A stretch of DNA of 26,626 bases from an uncultured Actinomyces sp. (GCA_902373545.1 CABKMZ010000025.1:1-26626); one strand, 5' to 3'; shown: positions 14,747-23,059, counted from the first letter of the stretch. Notes: generated by a model not told the origin, from the sequence alone. Numbers and translations: made by a program.

Positions 14747-15573
14747 CGCACTTTGTCCTTTCCGCTGCGGCCTTCGCCGTCGCGGCCGGGGAGGATGAGG
14801 CCGGAGGCTCGCGCCGAGAAGTCGTGGTCGTGCCAGGTTTCTTTGACGACCTTACCGTGGTCGAGTCGGATCTCACGCTGGCCCTGTTCGGCGACAAGCG
14901 CGTCGTGGGTGACGACCATGAGGGTCGTGCCGTCCTGGTGGAGCTGGTTGAACAGGTCGAGGACGATCTCCTCGTTGGTTTCGTCCAGGTTACCGGTGGG
15001 TTCGTCGGCCAGCAGCAGCTTGGGGTAGTTGATGAGGGCGCGGGCCACGCACACGCGCTGCTGCTCGCCGCCGGAGAGCTGGCGGGGCAGGTGGGAGGCG
15101 CGGTCGGCGAGGCCGACGCGGTCAAGGGCCTCGAGGGCTTCCTTCTCGTCGGGCATCGAGTGGTAGTACTGGGCGACCATCACGTTTTCGAGGGCCGTCA
15201 GGTGGCCGATGAGGTGGAACTGCTGGAAGACGAGGCCGATGGTACGGCAGCGCACCTCGGTGAGTTCGTCGGCGGTCAGGTCGGAGATGTCGTGGCCGTC
15301 CAGCATGACGGTGCCCTTGGTGGCGGTGTCCATCGCGCCGACGATGTTCATGAGGGTGGTCTTGCCGGAGCCGGAGGGGCCGACGATGGAGACCCACTGG
15401 CCGCGCGGGATTTCCAGGGAGACGTTGTCCAGGGCGTGCAGGTCGCCGTAGATCTTGGAGACGCCGTCGAGGCTCAGCAGCGCGTCCGAAGAGGACGAGG
15501 CCGCGGTGGCCTCGGGCGCGTCGGTGGCCTCGGGCGCGTCGGTCGCGGCGGCGGTGGTGTCGGGGGTGGTCAT
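14743..15573 (-). CDS. ABC transporter ATP-binding protein (MacB/LolD type) of the iron operon
   Basis: A 276-residue ATPase. Walker A is GPSGSGKTT (65-73), the Q-loop Gln117, signature LSGGEQQR (166-173), Walker B LLLADEP (186-192) and H-loop His223. The family (MacB/LolD) works with FtsX-like permeases, as here. The first 30 residues are a Thr/Ala/Glu tail containing an exact 18-bp tandem duplication (15505-15540, peptide TDAPEA twice). The ATG at 15573 is preferred because GAGAG lies five bases upstream; the alternative ATG at 15585 overlaps the permease stop in ATGA fashion. It energises the two permeases encoded just upstream. The C-terminal tail after 245 is longer than usual. Confidence 0.92.
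   Translation of the reverse strand: MTTPDTTAAATDAPEATDAPEATAASSSSDALLSLDGVSKIYGDLHALDNVSLEIPRGQWVSIVGPSGSGKTTLMNIVGAMDTATKGTVMLDGHDISDLTADELTEVRCRTIGLVFQQFHLIGHLTALENVMVAQYYHSMPDEKEALEALDRVGLADRASHLPRQLSGGEQQRVCVARALINYPKLLLADEPTGNLDETNEEIVLDLFNQLHQDGTTLMVVTHDALVAEQGQREIRLDHGKVVKETWHDHDFSARASGLILPGRDGEGRSGKDKVR
15505..15540. repeat. Exact 18-bp tandem duplication inside the ABC ATPase N-terminus
   Basis: 15505-15522 is repeated at 15523-15540, encoding TDAPEA twice in the disordered N-terminal tail. A likely slippage product that may vary in copy number between strains. Confidence 0.85.
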
Positions 15574-15581
15574 GGTGGCTC

Positions 15582-16811
15582 TCATTCTCCGCGCAGGACG
15601 AGCGCGGGGTCGACGGCCAGTGCGCGGCGCACGGGCGGGAGGCAGGCGAGGACGGCGATGAGGATCGAGCACGCGACGGTGCCGAGGAGGATCACGGGGT
15701 GCAGGGAGATGGTCCGGTGGAACACGGAGGTAGAGATGAGGACGGCAAGGCCGTAGCCCGCCCCGGCACCCAGAACGCCTCCGATGAGCCCGAGCATGAC
15801 GCCTTCGCCCATGAACTCGCGGGTGATGGAGCGCCCGGTGGCGCCCAGGGCCTTGCGCAGGCCGATTTCGTTGCGGCGCTCGGTAACGACGGCGATCATC
15901 GTGGTGGACACGCCGATCATGGTCAGCGCCAGCACGATGACGGTGATGACGACCAGGAGGGAGCGCAGCATCGCGAGGACGCCCGTGTCGGACTGGGCGA
16001 GGCGACGCACAGTCTGGGCGTGAACCTCGGGGTTCGCGGCGTTCATGGCGTCGGCGACGGCGCTGAGCTGGTCGCCCTCCAGGGCGATCGAGTACTCGGC
16101 CAGCGTCACCGTGTCACTGGTCCCGGTCAGCTGGGACATGTCCTGGGTGGACATGTACACGTACCCGTCTTCGTTGCCGCCGGTTTTGAGGATGCCGGAG
16201 ACGGTCAGGGTGACGCTCCTGGGGTCGACCTTCAGGGCCGAGGCCGGGGCTGCGTCCTGCCCGTCCGCGCCGGACTGCGGGTCTTGGGTGGCGCCGGACT
16301 GGCCCTGGGCGCCCTTCGAGGCGGCGTTGCTGTCCAGCTGGCTGACCGTGATGGTGTCGCCAGCCTTGACGTCGATCGTCGAGGCGATCTGCTCGCCTAC
16401 GAGGACCTGTCCGAGGTCTTGGGGCCACGCCCCGTCCACGAACCAGGAGGGATTCATGGCTTGCACGGCCGCCAGGTCTGCGCCGCCGGCGACGTAGGGC
16501 TGATCGTTGATGGTGACGGTCTCGTAGTCGAAGGCTGCGGATCCAACGAGAGCGCCGGAGGGAACCAGGGCGGTGGACGCGGCCACGGCCTCGTCCGTGA
16601 GGGCCCCCTCGCCGGCGGGTGTGACGACCAGGTTGGCGCCGTAGGAGCGGATCTCGCGGGCCAGCTGGGCGGGCACGTCCACGGCGATCGTCACGAGGCC
16701 GGACAGCGTGGTCGCGCCGATGGCGACGGCTAGGACCGCGATGAGGACGCGGGAGCGGCGGCGCAGGATGGAAGAGGTGACCATCTTCCAGAACATTGCT
16801 CGTCTGGACAT
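15582..16811 (-). CDS. ABC transporter permease 2 (MacB/FtsX family)
   Basis: A 409-residue membrane protein: one N-terminal TM helix (about 20-43), a large extracytoplasmic MacB-PCD-type domain (45-275) and three C-terminal helices (about 281-308, 334-362, 372-395). ERRNEIGLRKALGA (311-324) is the cytoplasmic coupling segment of FtsX-like permeases. The extracytoplasmic part carries a Gln/Ser/Gly-rich insertion (about 164-190). SD GAAGGTG lies six bases before ATG 16811, and the start follows the first permease's stop after five bases. It pairs with permease 1 and the ATPase. In the P19-type systems of Campylobacter, homologous permeases help iron acquisition, but their cargo is not settled. 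Confidence 0.9.
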   Translation of the reverse strand: MSRRAMFWKMVTSSILRRRSRVLIAVLAVAIGATTLSGLVTIAVDVPAQLAREIRSYGANLVVTPAGEGALTDEAVAASTALVPSGALVGSAAFDYETVTINDQPYVAGGADLAAVQAMNPSWFVDGAWPQDLGQVLVGEQIASTIDVKAGDTITVSQLDSNAASKGAQGQSGATQDPQSGADGQDAAPASALKVDPRSVTLTVSGILKTGGNEDGYVYMSTQDMSQLTGTSDTVTLAEYSIALEGDQLSAVADAMNAANPEVHAQTVRRLAQSDTGVLAMLRSLLVVITVIVLALTMIGVSTTMIAVVTERRNEIGLRKALGATGRSITREFMGEGVMLGLIGGVLGAGAGYGLAVLISTSVFHRTISLHPVILLGTVACSILIAVLACLPPVRRALAVDPALVLRGE

Positions 16812-16816
16812 GGGAA

Positions 16817-18094
16817 TCACCTTCCGTGCAGGACTTCGGCCGCGTTGAGGCGCAGCAGGTAGCGGATCGCGGGAATGGAGGCTCCCAGGACGACAAGGAT
16901 GACAAGGACGGCGACGAGGCCGACGACGACGGGCACGAAAGCAATGGACGAGCCGAAGACCATGTATCCGATCGCCTGCGCGAGGCCGAGTCCGCCCGCG
17001 TATCCGAGGAGCCCTCCGGCCAGGCCGACGATGATCGTCTCGGTCAGGAACAGGGCGATGATCTGCTTGTCTTTGGCACCCACGGCCTTCATGAGGCCGA
17101 TTTCGCTGGAGCGCTCCATGACGCCCGCGGTCACCAGGTTCGCAATGGCCAGGGCTGAGGCGATGAGCGCCAGCACGGTCACGAGGACCATGAGCAGCTG
17201 GGTCTTCTCCAGGATCGTGCCCTCGGACTGGGCGACCTGGCGGACCGGGCGGGCCACGGAGTCCGTCATGACTTCCTCGATCTGGTAGGCGATCGAGGAG
17301 ACGTAGGCGGTGCAGTACCAGGTTTCCTTCTCGGACACGCTCAGCGAGTTCGGGTTCTTCGCGGCCTTGCGGGCCAGGTCGTTGTCCGGGGTGGTCAGGG
17401 CGGAAACCTCGACGCTTCCGACGGCGCCCTCGCGGCCCAGGAGCGTCTGGGCGGCAGGCAGCTGGATGAACACGCCGCGGTCCGCGTCGTCGCCGGTGGT
17501 GACGACGCCAGTGACCGTGAAGTCCTGGGTGACGCCCTCGCGGGTGAGCGTGAAGGAGTCGCCGACGCCGAGGCCTCGGGCGGCCGCGTAGGAAGAGCCG
17601 ATAACCGCTCCGGTCGGGTCGTCGTCGCCGGGCCAGGCGCCCTCCAGGCCCCACCAGCCGCGCAGCTTGTCCAGACCGGTCTCGACGCTCTCACCGGTGG
17701 CCAGCTCCAGGTGGTGGCTGAACCAGGTGCCCGTCGTGGGCACGTGCTCGCCGCTGGCGTCGGTCGCCGACACGCTCAGCAGCGGCGCGAAGTCGAGGAT
17801 GTTGTAGGTCCAAAAGATCGTCTTGATGTTGCCCAGCTCGTCCTCACGCAGGTACGAGCGGGCCTCGGCGGCCTCGCCCGTGTTGTAGAGGTCATCGAGG
17901 ACGGCCGCACCCTGGGGGCGCACGACGATGTTCGCGCCGTAGGACTTGAGTTCCTGGTTGACCTTGTCACCCACGTTGAACATGACGGAGAGCATGGACG
18001 TGGCCACACCCGCTCCCAGGGCGACGGTCAGGGCGATCATGAGGTGGCGGTTACCGCGCCTCGTGAGGGCCCCTCGCAGCATTCGGAAAAACAC
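16817..18094 (-). CDS. ABC transporter permease 1 (MacB/FtsX family)
   Basis: A 425-residue FtsX-like permease: TM1 about 17-40, extracytoplasmic domain 42-295, then TM2 about 298-323, TM3 345-370 and TM4 388-408. The coupling segment is ERSSEIGLMKAVGA (327-340). It starts at GTG 18094, which has SD AAGGGA five bases upstream; the first ATG (18082) has none. Ten bases separate it from the DUF2318 gene's stop and five from permease 2. It shares SYGANIVV/SYGANLVV and other blocks with permease 2, so the two are paralogues forming a heterodimer (inference). Part of the iron operon. Confidence 0.9.
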   Translation of the reverse strand: MFFRMLRGALTRRGNRHLMIALTVALGAGVATSMLSVMFNVGDKVNQELKSYGANIVVRPQGAAVLDDLYNTGEAAEARSYLREDELGNIKTIFWTYNILDFAPLLSVSATDASGEHVPTTGTWFSHHLELATGESVETGLDKLRGWWGLEGAWPGDDDPTGAVIGSSYAAARGLGVGDSFTLTREGVTQDFTVTGVVTTGDDADRGVFIQLPAAQTLLGREGAVGSVEVSALTTPDNDLARKAAKNPNSLSVSEKETWYCTAYVSSIAYQIEEVMTDSVARPVRQVAQSEGTILEKTQLLMVLVTVLALIASALAIANLVTAGVMERSSEIGLMKAVGAKDKQIIALFLTETIIVGLAGGLLGYAGGLGLAQAIGYMVFGSSIAFVPVVVGLVAVLVILVVLGASIPAIRYLLRLNAAEVLHGR

Positions 18095-18104
18095 GTGAGT
18101 CCCT

Positions 18105-19427
18105 TTACTTCGCGAAGATGGAGGCCGAGGCCTCAAGCGCCGAAATCGGCACGGTCAGTGTCCCGTTCGAGACCTTGTAGTCAATGGGGATGGGGTTACA
18201 GCCACCCTTAAAGCCGATGGTCGCGATGTTCATCGCCACTTCACACAGCTTGCAGATGACCTTGCCGTCCTTCTCGTAGTAGCCGGTAGGGCCGCAGATA
18301 TCGCACGCGTCCAGGCCCACGCCGAAGGAGGAGCCGGACTTCTGGATGACGATGAAGCGCACCTTCACGCCGCCCGAGGTCGTGTACTCGAAGCGGTGCA
18401 GGTGGCCATCGGAAATATCGGCCAGGTTGACGCTCACCTGGTCCTCGACGACGGTGAAGGACTCCGGCGGCGAGAGCTCGATCTCCTGGCTGCCGTAGGC
18501 CACGCCCACGGTGATGAGCAGGGCGCCGCACAGGTAGCCGATCGCGGCGGTACCAGCCATGGACTTGTACAGGCGCGAGCGGGCGCGGCCCAGGCGGCTC
18601 TCGGCGGGGTTGGACCCGACGGTGGGGATCGCGCGCGACGCGCGCCACGTCAGAACGACGACGACACCCAGGGCCACGGCGGCCACGATCGTGAAGACGG
18701 CCTCGTTGTTAATGAACCAGGAGATGACCTCCCACGCTTCCTTGGAGGTCTTGATCCAGCGCTTGGCCTTGAGGATACGCACGAAGAGCAGCGCGTAGTT
18801 GGCCAGCAGGGCCGCCAGGATCAACGCGGCCGGCCACACGCGGTTATTCCACGAACACAGGCGGTACGACAGCCACGCCAGGAAGAACACGAGCAGCCAC
18901 GCCAGCATGTAGCCGACGATGGCCAGCACCATCGGGGTCGAGTAGATCGCGACGCCGCCCGACGTCATCATGATCGCCTGGTTCATGGCGGTGGGCACCG
19001 CGCGGAACAGGACCAGCGCGATGAACGCCGCGCCAACAAGGCGCACGAGGAAGTCCCCGGGCAGGGCGGTCTCCATCGACGAGGCCGCCTTGGCCTCGTC
19101 ATCCGCGTCTCCTCCCGGCAGGTGCGCGCGCATGCGGCGGGCGCGCACGGCCACCAACGCAAGGAAGACCAGGGCCAGGACCACCGCGAACGGCAGCGTG
19201 TACAGGCCGACGGTCTGGCGGTTGACGGACTTGGGGTCATGAAGGATGAGCAACGTCAGGTACAGGGAGGAGACAAAGCCCGCGATGATGCCTCCCCACG
19301 CGGCCCGCGAGCGCGCGAGCTTTCCACGGCGTCCATGTCCGGCGGCGGGCATGAAGCGGATGACAGCTCCGACGGCGAGCATCGTGAGTAGCAACGTTAG
19401 CGTCGCCTCACTCATCTGCACAAGCAT
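18105..19427 (-). CDS. Membrane protein with C-terminal DUF2318 (Fe-S-containing) domain, iron operon
   Basis: A 440-residue membrane protein. Roughly eight hydrophobic helices occupy residues 1-315 (for example 8-24, 45-62, 76-95, 126-143, 160-188, 198-217, 242-260, 292-310). The exported DUF2318 domain follows (320-440), with CDIC (375-378), CKLC (392-395) and GGCNPIP (Cys410), the cysteine set proposed to bind an Fe-S cluster or metal. Homologues sit in P19-type iron operons (for example Cj1660 of Campylobacter jejuni) and are thought to take part in electron or iron handling across the membrane. The ATG at 19427 has SD GAGGA seven bases upstream. The 137-base gap before it contains two hairpins and a possible internal -10 box. 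Confidence 0.88.
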   Translation of the reverse strand: MLVQMSEATLTLLLTMLAVGAVIRFMPAAGHGRRGKLARSRAAWGGIIAGFVSSLYLTLLILHDPKSVNRQTVGLYTLPFAVVLALVFLALVAVRARRMRAHLPGGDADDEAKAASSMETALPGDFLVRLVGAAFIALVLFRAVPTAMNQAIMMTSGGVAIYSTPMVLAIVGYMLAWLLVFFLAWLSYRLCSWNNRVWPAALILAALLANYALLFVRILKAKRWIKTSKEAWEVISWFINNEAVFTIVAAVALGVVVVLTWRASRAIPTVGSNPAESRLGRARSRLYKSMAGTAAIGYLCGALLITVGVAYGSQEIELSPPESFTVVEDQVSVNLADISDGHLHRFEYTTSGGVKVRFIVIQKSGSSFGVGLDACDICGPTGYYEKDGKVICKLCEVAMNIATIGFKGGCNPIPIDYKVSNGTLTVPISALEASASIFAK

Positions 19428-19487
19428 TGGCTTTCCTCTCTCAATACAGGCACACCGAAGCCACGCGACTCCGATGTTGAGTTTAGT

Positions 19488-19544
19488 CCCCCATGGGGGC
19501 GCGGATCGAGGCCAGCGATCCCGGAAGGAACCACGGCCTCGACC
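19488..19544 (-). terminator. Intercistronic hairpins between the P19 and DUF2318 genes
   Basis: In transcript order: a 10-bp stem (19535-19544 with 19504-19513, one G-U pair) and then the self-complementary CCCCCATGGGGG at 19488-19499. No U-tract follows. TAAACT just downstream (about 19482-19487) could be a -10 box of an internal promoter. These may reduce read-through or set mRNA ends so that the P19 lipoprotein is made in excess. Confidence 0.45.
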
Positions 19545-19564
19545 CCGCGTTACTTAAGAGTCGA

Positions 19565-20194
19565 TCACCACGAAACGGCGGTGGGATCCCACTGCCAATC
19601 CGGGAACTCGGCGACGAGCGGCTCAGTCCAGAAGCGGCCCTTGACGCCCGTGGTCTTGTCGGTGTGCAGCAGCCAGCCGCTGGGGGGCTTGATCGTGAAG
19701 GTCACGTCGTAGGTGCCGGCGTCCAGCTTGGGCAGGTTCAGGCCGTAGTGCGGGCCATCGGAGGCGTTCATCGGCATGAGCGTACCCTCCTGGACGGCCG
19801 TGCCGGACTTGTCCTTGATCGCGTACTCGACGGTCAGGCCGGGGACGAAGTCGCCCACGCCGTAGCCGAGGTCGTTGTTGTCGGCGGCGGAGACGTCGGC
19901 CTCAATGTGCATCGAGGACTCGGCAGCCGGGGTGCCCATCTCGGGCTCCATGTCGACGGGCTGGAAGTAGACGCCACCCACGACGAGGGGGCCAACGTGG
20001 ACCTCGTCGCCGAGGGGCTGCTCTTCGAAGCCAGCGTCCTCGCCGGGGGCGGGGGCGGCAGGGTTAGCCGAAGCCGAGGTCGGCCCCGCGGGCGTCTCGC
20101 TGGAGGACGAGGAGTTGTTGGTGCAGGCAGCCAGGGTGCCTGCGAGGGCCAGCGTGGCCAGGGCCGCGCCGACGCGGAACAGAGAGCGCTTCAT
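19565..20194 (-). CDS. P19/Tp34-family iron-transport lipoprotein
   Basis: A 209-residue exported lipoprotein: signal 1-23 with lipobox LAAC (Cys24), a Ser/Ala/Pro linker 25-58 and a beta-sandwich domain 60-209. Features of the P19/Tp34 metal site are present: VYFQPVDMEPEMG (76-87), His96 in MHIEADV, His149 in GPHYGLN and His177 in LLHTDK. These Met/Glu/His residues bind Cu and Fe in P19 of Campylobacter jejuni, which is needed for iron uptake together with an FTR1 permease. The ATG at 20194 has SD AGGAG nine bases upstream. It lies 57 bases after the FTR1 gene and is cotranscribed with it. Confidence 0.92.
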   Translation of the reverse strand: MKRSLFRVGAALATLALAGTLAACTNNSSSSSETPAGPTSASANPAAPAPGEDAGFEEQPLGDEVHVGPLVVGGVYFQPVDMEPEMGTPAAESSMHIEADVSAADNNDLGYGVGDFVPGLTVEYAIKDKSGTAVQEGTLMPMNASDGPHYGLNLPKLDAGTYDVTFTIKPPSGWLLHTDKTTGVKGRFWTEPLVAEFPDWQWDPTAVSW

Positions 20195-20251
20195 AGTGAT
20201 GATCTCCTGTGCGTGTTGGTTGGATGGAATGTCGGTGTCGCTCGAGAGGAG

Positions 20252-21886
20252 TCAGTCCTCGGCCCGCGACTGGGCGGCCTCGCGGGCGAGGCGAGCTTTT
20301 CCGAAGAAATAGAGACCGACGATGATGGCGAGAACGATGGCTTGCGCGGCCAGGTTCTCCACTCGGGGGTAGATCCCCAAGAGGTCAATGGTGGGGAAGC
20401 CGGAGATGGGCGTCAGGGACACGACGTCCGCCTCCTGAAGTTCCCCGATACCAGAACCCGTAAACGTGAAGGCCATGAAGGCCATCAGCAGCGAGGTAAT
20501 GGTGAAGAAGGGGCGCAGCGGGATGCGGACCGCCGCGAACTGGATGAGCAGGTAGATGATGACCAGGGCCACGAGGCCGACCGCCAGGCCGATCCACACG
20601 TAGTGGACCTTGTCGCCCGCGGCGGCGACGATCGGGACGTAGAAGAGGATCGTCTCCGCACCCTCGCGCAGGACCGCGAGGAAGGAAATGAAGGCCAAGC
20701 CCAGCAGGGAGCCGCTGCTCAGCGAGGCGTCCGTCTGTTTCTTGATGTACTCGTCCCAGGCCTTGTTGGAGGACTTGTTGATCATCCAGTTGGAGACCCA
20801 GATGAGCATGGCAACCGCGAAGAGCGCCGCGAAGCCTTCGAGGAGTTCCTGGTTCGCGCCCGCCAGGGAGGTGACGTAGCTGAAGAGGAAGGCCAGACCG
20901 ATGGACAGGCCGAAGGCGAGCACCACGCCGCCCCAGACGATCGGGGCCTTCTTCTTGTGACCGGCCTTGGCCAAGTAGGCCAGGACTGCGGCGACGACCA
21001 GGATCGCCTCCATGCCCTCGCGCAGGATCACGAGGAGGGAAGGCAGGAACTGGGCAACCCACGGGGAGGTGGTCGAGCCCTCGGTGGCCTTGTCGGCGGC
21101 CTTGCCGGTGTACCCGTCGAGGCTATTGGCATCCTCGCGGATGTAGTTCGTCAGTGTCGAGAGGTGCTGGTCGACCGCCGCCGAGTCGTCGTCGGTCATG
21201 GCCTTCTTCAGGAGGGAGAACTCCATCTCCACCTGCGAGACGCGCGAGCCGGAGATGCGGCTCATGACCTGCTTCTCCATGCCGGTGATCTCGTAGTGCT
21301 TGTAGTAGGCCTCGTTGACCTTGTCCTTACCGGCCTTGGCGTCGCCGCCCTTGTAGGCGTTGGCGCCGTCTTCGAGGATGCCGTTGATCGTCTTGGCGAC
21401 CTCACCCCACGCGCCGGGGCTGTAATCATCCGACGAGGCCTGGGCTGCCGACCCGGGTGCCACGCCGTCCAGGGACGCGCCGTCTTCGACCATGTACTGC
21501 TTGAGGGTCTTGGCATGGCTGTCGACACCGGCGCTATCGCCGTCGGTCATGGCCTTCTTGAGGAGGGAGAACTCCATCTCCACCTGGGAGACGCGCGCAC
21601 CGGAGATGCGGGCCATGACCTGCTTCTCCATGCCGGTGATCTCGTAGTGCTTGTAGTAGGCGTCGTTGACTTTGTCCTTGCCGCCCTTGGCGTCGCCCGC
21701 CTTGTAGGTTGACACGCCCTCATCAATGAGTCCGTTGATCGTGGTCGAGACATCGCTCCACGTCTGATCCGCGGCGCGCGAGGGAGCGGCGAACACCGCC
21801 AGGGAGATCGCCGCCATAAGCGCAACGACGAAGAGACGTGTAGCCCGCTGGACGACATGATCTGCATGGGCGCGAAGCACTGCCAC
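20252..21886 (-). CDS. FTR1-family high-affinity iron permease with duplicated extracellular domain
   Basis: A 544-residue protein. Signal peptide/first helix about 17-38 (AAPSRAA before the cleavage site), then two homologous extracellular segments (residues about 44-140 and 161-257). KDKVNxAYYKHYEITGMEKQ is repeated at offset 117. The FTR1 membrane domain (278-535) follows with both iron-binding motifs, REGME (289-293) and REGAE (407-411). FTR1 proteins move iron into the cell, often with a periplasmic partner such as P19. Translation is taken from GTG 21886 because a perfect AGGAGG (21893-21898) lies six bases upstream; a longer frame to 21958 has no SD. It is first in the eight-gene operon, behind a candidate iron-regulated promoter. 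Confidence 0.92.
   Translation of the reverse strand: MAVLRAHADHVVQRATRLFVVALMAAISLAVFAAPSRAADQTWSDVSTTINGLIDEGVSTYKAGDAKGGKDKVNDAYYKHYEITGMEKQVMARISGARVSQVEMEFSLLKKAMTDGDSAGVDSHAKTLKQYMVEDGASLDGVAPGSAAQASSDDYSPGAWGEVAKTINGILEDGANAYKGGDAKAGKDKVNEAYYKHYEITGMEKQVMSRISGSRVSQVEMEFSLLKKAMTDDDSAAVDQHLSTLTNYIREDANSLDGYTGKAADKATEGSTTSPWVAQFLPSLLVILREGMEAILVVAAVLAYLAKAGHKKKAPIVWGGVVLAFGLSIGLAFLFSYVTSLAGANQELLEGFAALFAVAMLIWVSNWMINKSSNKAWDEYIKKQTDASLSSGSLLGLAFISFLAVLREGAETILFYVPIVAAAGDKVHYVWIGLAVGLVALVIIYLLIQFAAVRIPLRPFFTITSLLMAFMAFTFTGSGIGELQEADVVSLTPISGFPTIDLLGIYPRVENLAAQAIVLAIIVGLYFFGKARLAREAAQSRAED
21191..21690. repeat. Two direct repeats inside the FTR1 gene, 351 bp apart
   Basis: About 140 bp around 21191-21330 match about 140 bp around 21542-21681 with only a few changes; 21200 corresponds to 21551. 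They encode the duplicated extracellular domain. High DNA identity suggests recent duplication or continuing gene conversion. Confidence 0.8.
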
Positions 21887-21973
21887 GGCTTGCCTCCTGT
21901 GAAACCGGCGCGATGGGCTCGCCGGGTCGATCGAATTCCTGTCAATCAGCGTAACCACATCTGGCCCAGGTGA

Positions 21974-22002
21974 AAAGTAGTCCGTTTAGGTCGTCCTAAA
22001 TT
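21974..22002 (-). promoter_or_regulatory. Candidate iron-responsive operator and promoter of the FTR1 operon
   Basis: A perfect 16-bp palindrome, TTTAGGTCGTCCTAAA (21985-22000), matches the DtxR/IdeR box (TTAGGTTAGSCTAACCTAA) at about 12 of 19 positions. It lies between a weak -35 (AATTTA, 22002-21997) and a -10 (TACTTT, 21979-21974) on the minus strand, about 100 bases before the FTR1 start. Repression by iron-loaded DtxR/IdeR is inference. Confidence 0.5.
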
Positions 22003-22188
22003 GTGATCATGCCGTGACCGTGTTTAGCGCGGACATATACCCCCCTTGAAGGACTAAAGACCCAGGCTGACCGCTTGCTGACACAATGCCACAAAAATGG
22101 CGCGCCAGCAGGCGAAACACCATGACCCCCCACGTCCACAGACGGATGCACCCACGCGCACATCCATATGCCCATTTATTTCAAAATC
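22003..22188. other. Divergent intergenic region between the iron operon and the CPBP protease gene
   Basis: No credible gene. A 38-codon minus-strand ORF exists but has no SD and would lie upstream of the predicted operon promoter. The region holds only the divergent promoters at its edges. Confidence 0.5.
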
Positions 22189-22197
22189 TGTCATAAT
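22189..22197 (+). promoter_or_regulatory. Extended -10 promoter for the CPBP protease gene
   Basis: TGTCATAAT (TGn plus CATAAT at 22192-22197) in an AT-rich stretch. A start near 22204 would give a 34-base leader containing the SD AGGAAG. Confidence 0.5.
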
Positions 22198-22237
22198 ATT
22201 CCGGCAGCACAATTAACCGCAGGAAGCAGTCCCACCC

Positions 22238-23059
22238 ATGACCACCGACCCGAACACACAGCCCCTGAGCGCGACGGCAGATTCTCCCGTGACGAACGCA
22301 GGCCCGCAGGGCCCCGTGTCCGCCGCTCCCCTCCCCCTGCCCGGCGAGCCTGGTTCGAGCGAGGCGGCCCCGGCCTCGTCCCCCGCGCGCCCGACGCGCG
22401 CCGACTGGGTGCGCATCGCGATCTTCACCATCCCCTACGCGGCGTTCTTCCTGGTGGGAGTGCCGACATGGCTCTTCCCCGAGTCGTGGAACCTGACGGC
22501 CATCAACCTCGCTGTCGACACGGTCTTCCTGATCATCGTCCTGGCATTCTTTGCAGGCGAGTTTTTCTCCGCTTTCACTTACCTGCGCACGCACCCCTTC
22601 TTGAAGATCCTGCTGCTTTTCGGCCTGTGGATCCCGGTCGTCATCGTCCAGGCCGCGACCCGCATCGCCCTCTACGGGCTCAACCCGCCGGTCCCCGAGA
22701 ACCAACAGGCCGTCATCAACGCAATTTTTGACGGCGGCACGGGACTCGTCTTCTGCTTCTTCGTCGCCATCGGGGTGCCCATGGTCGAAGAGATTTTCTA
22801 CCGCCACATCCTCATCGGCAAGTTCAGCGTCTACGCACCCACGTGGCTCGTCGCATCGATCTCAGCGGCGCTGTTTGCGTACATGCATTGTCACCAGTGG
22901 CAGGATTTCTTCTCGTACCTGCCCATCACCATCGTCCTGACGCTCGTCTACGTTTTTTCAGGCAAGAGCGTGGCCTACTCATGGCTGTTCCACGCGCTCA
23001 ACAACACGATCATGGTGGGCCTCATGTTCGCGATGCAGGGAGCACTGCAGAACGCCTGA
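22238..23059 (+). CDS. CPBP-family intramembrane glutamic endopeptidase (CAAX protease/bacteriocin-processing type)
   Basis: A 273-residue membrane protein: Pro/Ala-rich cytoplasmic N-terminus (1-52), then hydrophobic segments at about 58-80, 92-112, 122-145, 168-182, 202-216, 228-240 and 248-266. The CPBP motifs are present: EEIFYR (184-189, catalytic Glu-Glu plus Arg), FAYMHCH (213-219) and HALNN (252-256). These proteins cleave substrates within the membrane; in bacteria they are linked to bacteriocin immunity, peptide processing or signalling, and no substrate is indicated here. ATG 22238 has SD AGGAAG about ten bases upstream. It is divergent from the iron operon and monocistronic; the 23126-23527 repeats follow it. 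Confidence 0.88.
   Translation: MTTDPNTQPLSATADSPVTNAGPQGPVSAAPLPLPGEPGSSEAAPASSPARPTRADWVRIAIFTIPYAAFFLVGVPTWLFPESWNLTAINLAVDTVFLIIVLAFFAGEFFSAFTYLRTHPFLKILLLFGLWIPVVIVQAATRIALYGLNPPVPENQQAVINAIFDGGTGLVFCFFVAIGVPMVEEIFYRHILIGKFSVYAPTWLVASISAALFAYMHCHQWQDFFSYLPITIVLTLVYVFSGKSVAYSWLFHALNNTIMVGLMFAMQGALQNA

Noticed and set aside
19493..21712. 739-codon plus-strand frame opposite the FTR1 and P19 genes
   Set aside because: A shadow of two well-supported genes with SDs, signal peptides and motifs on the other strand.
22013..22129. 38-codon minus-strand ORF upstream of the FTR1 operon
   Set aside because: No SD, and it lies upstream of the predicted operon promoter and operator.
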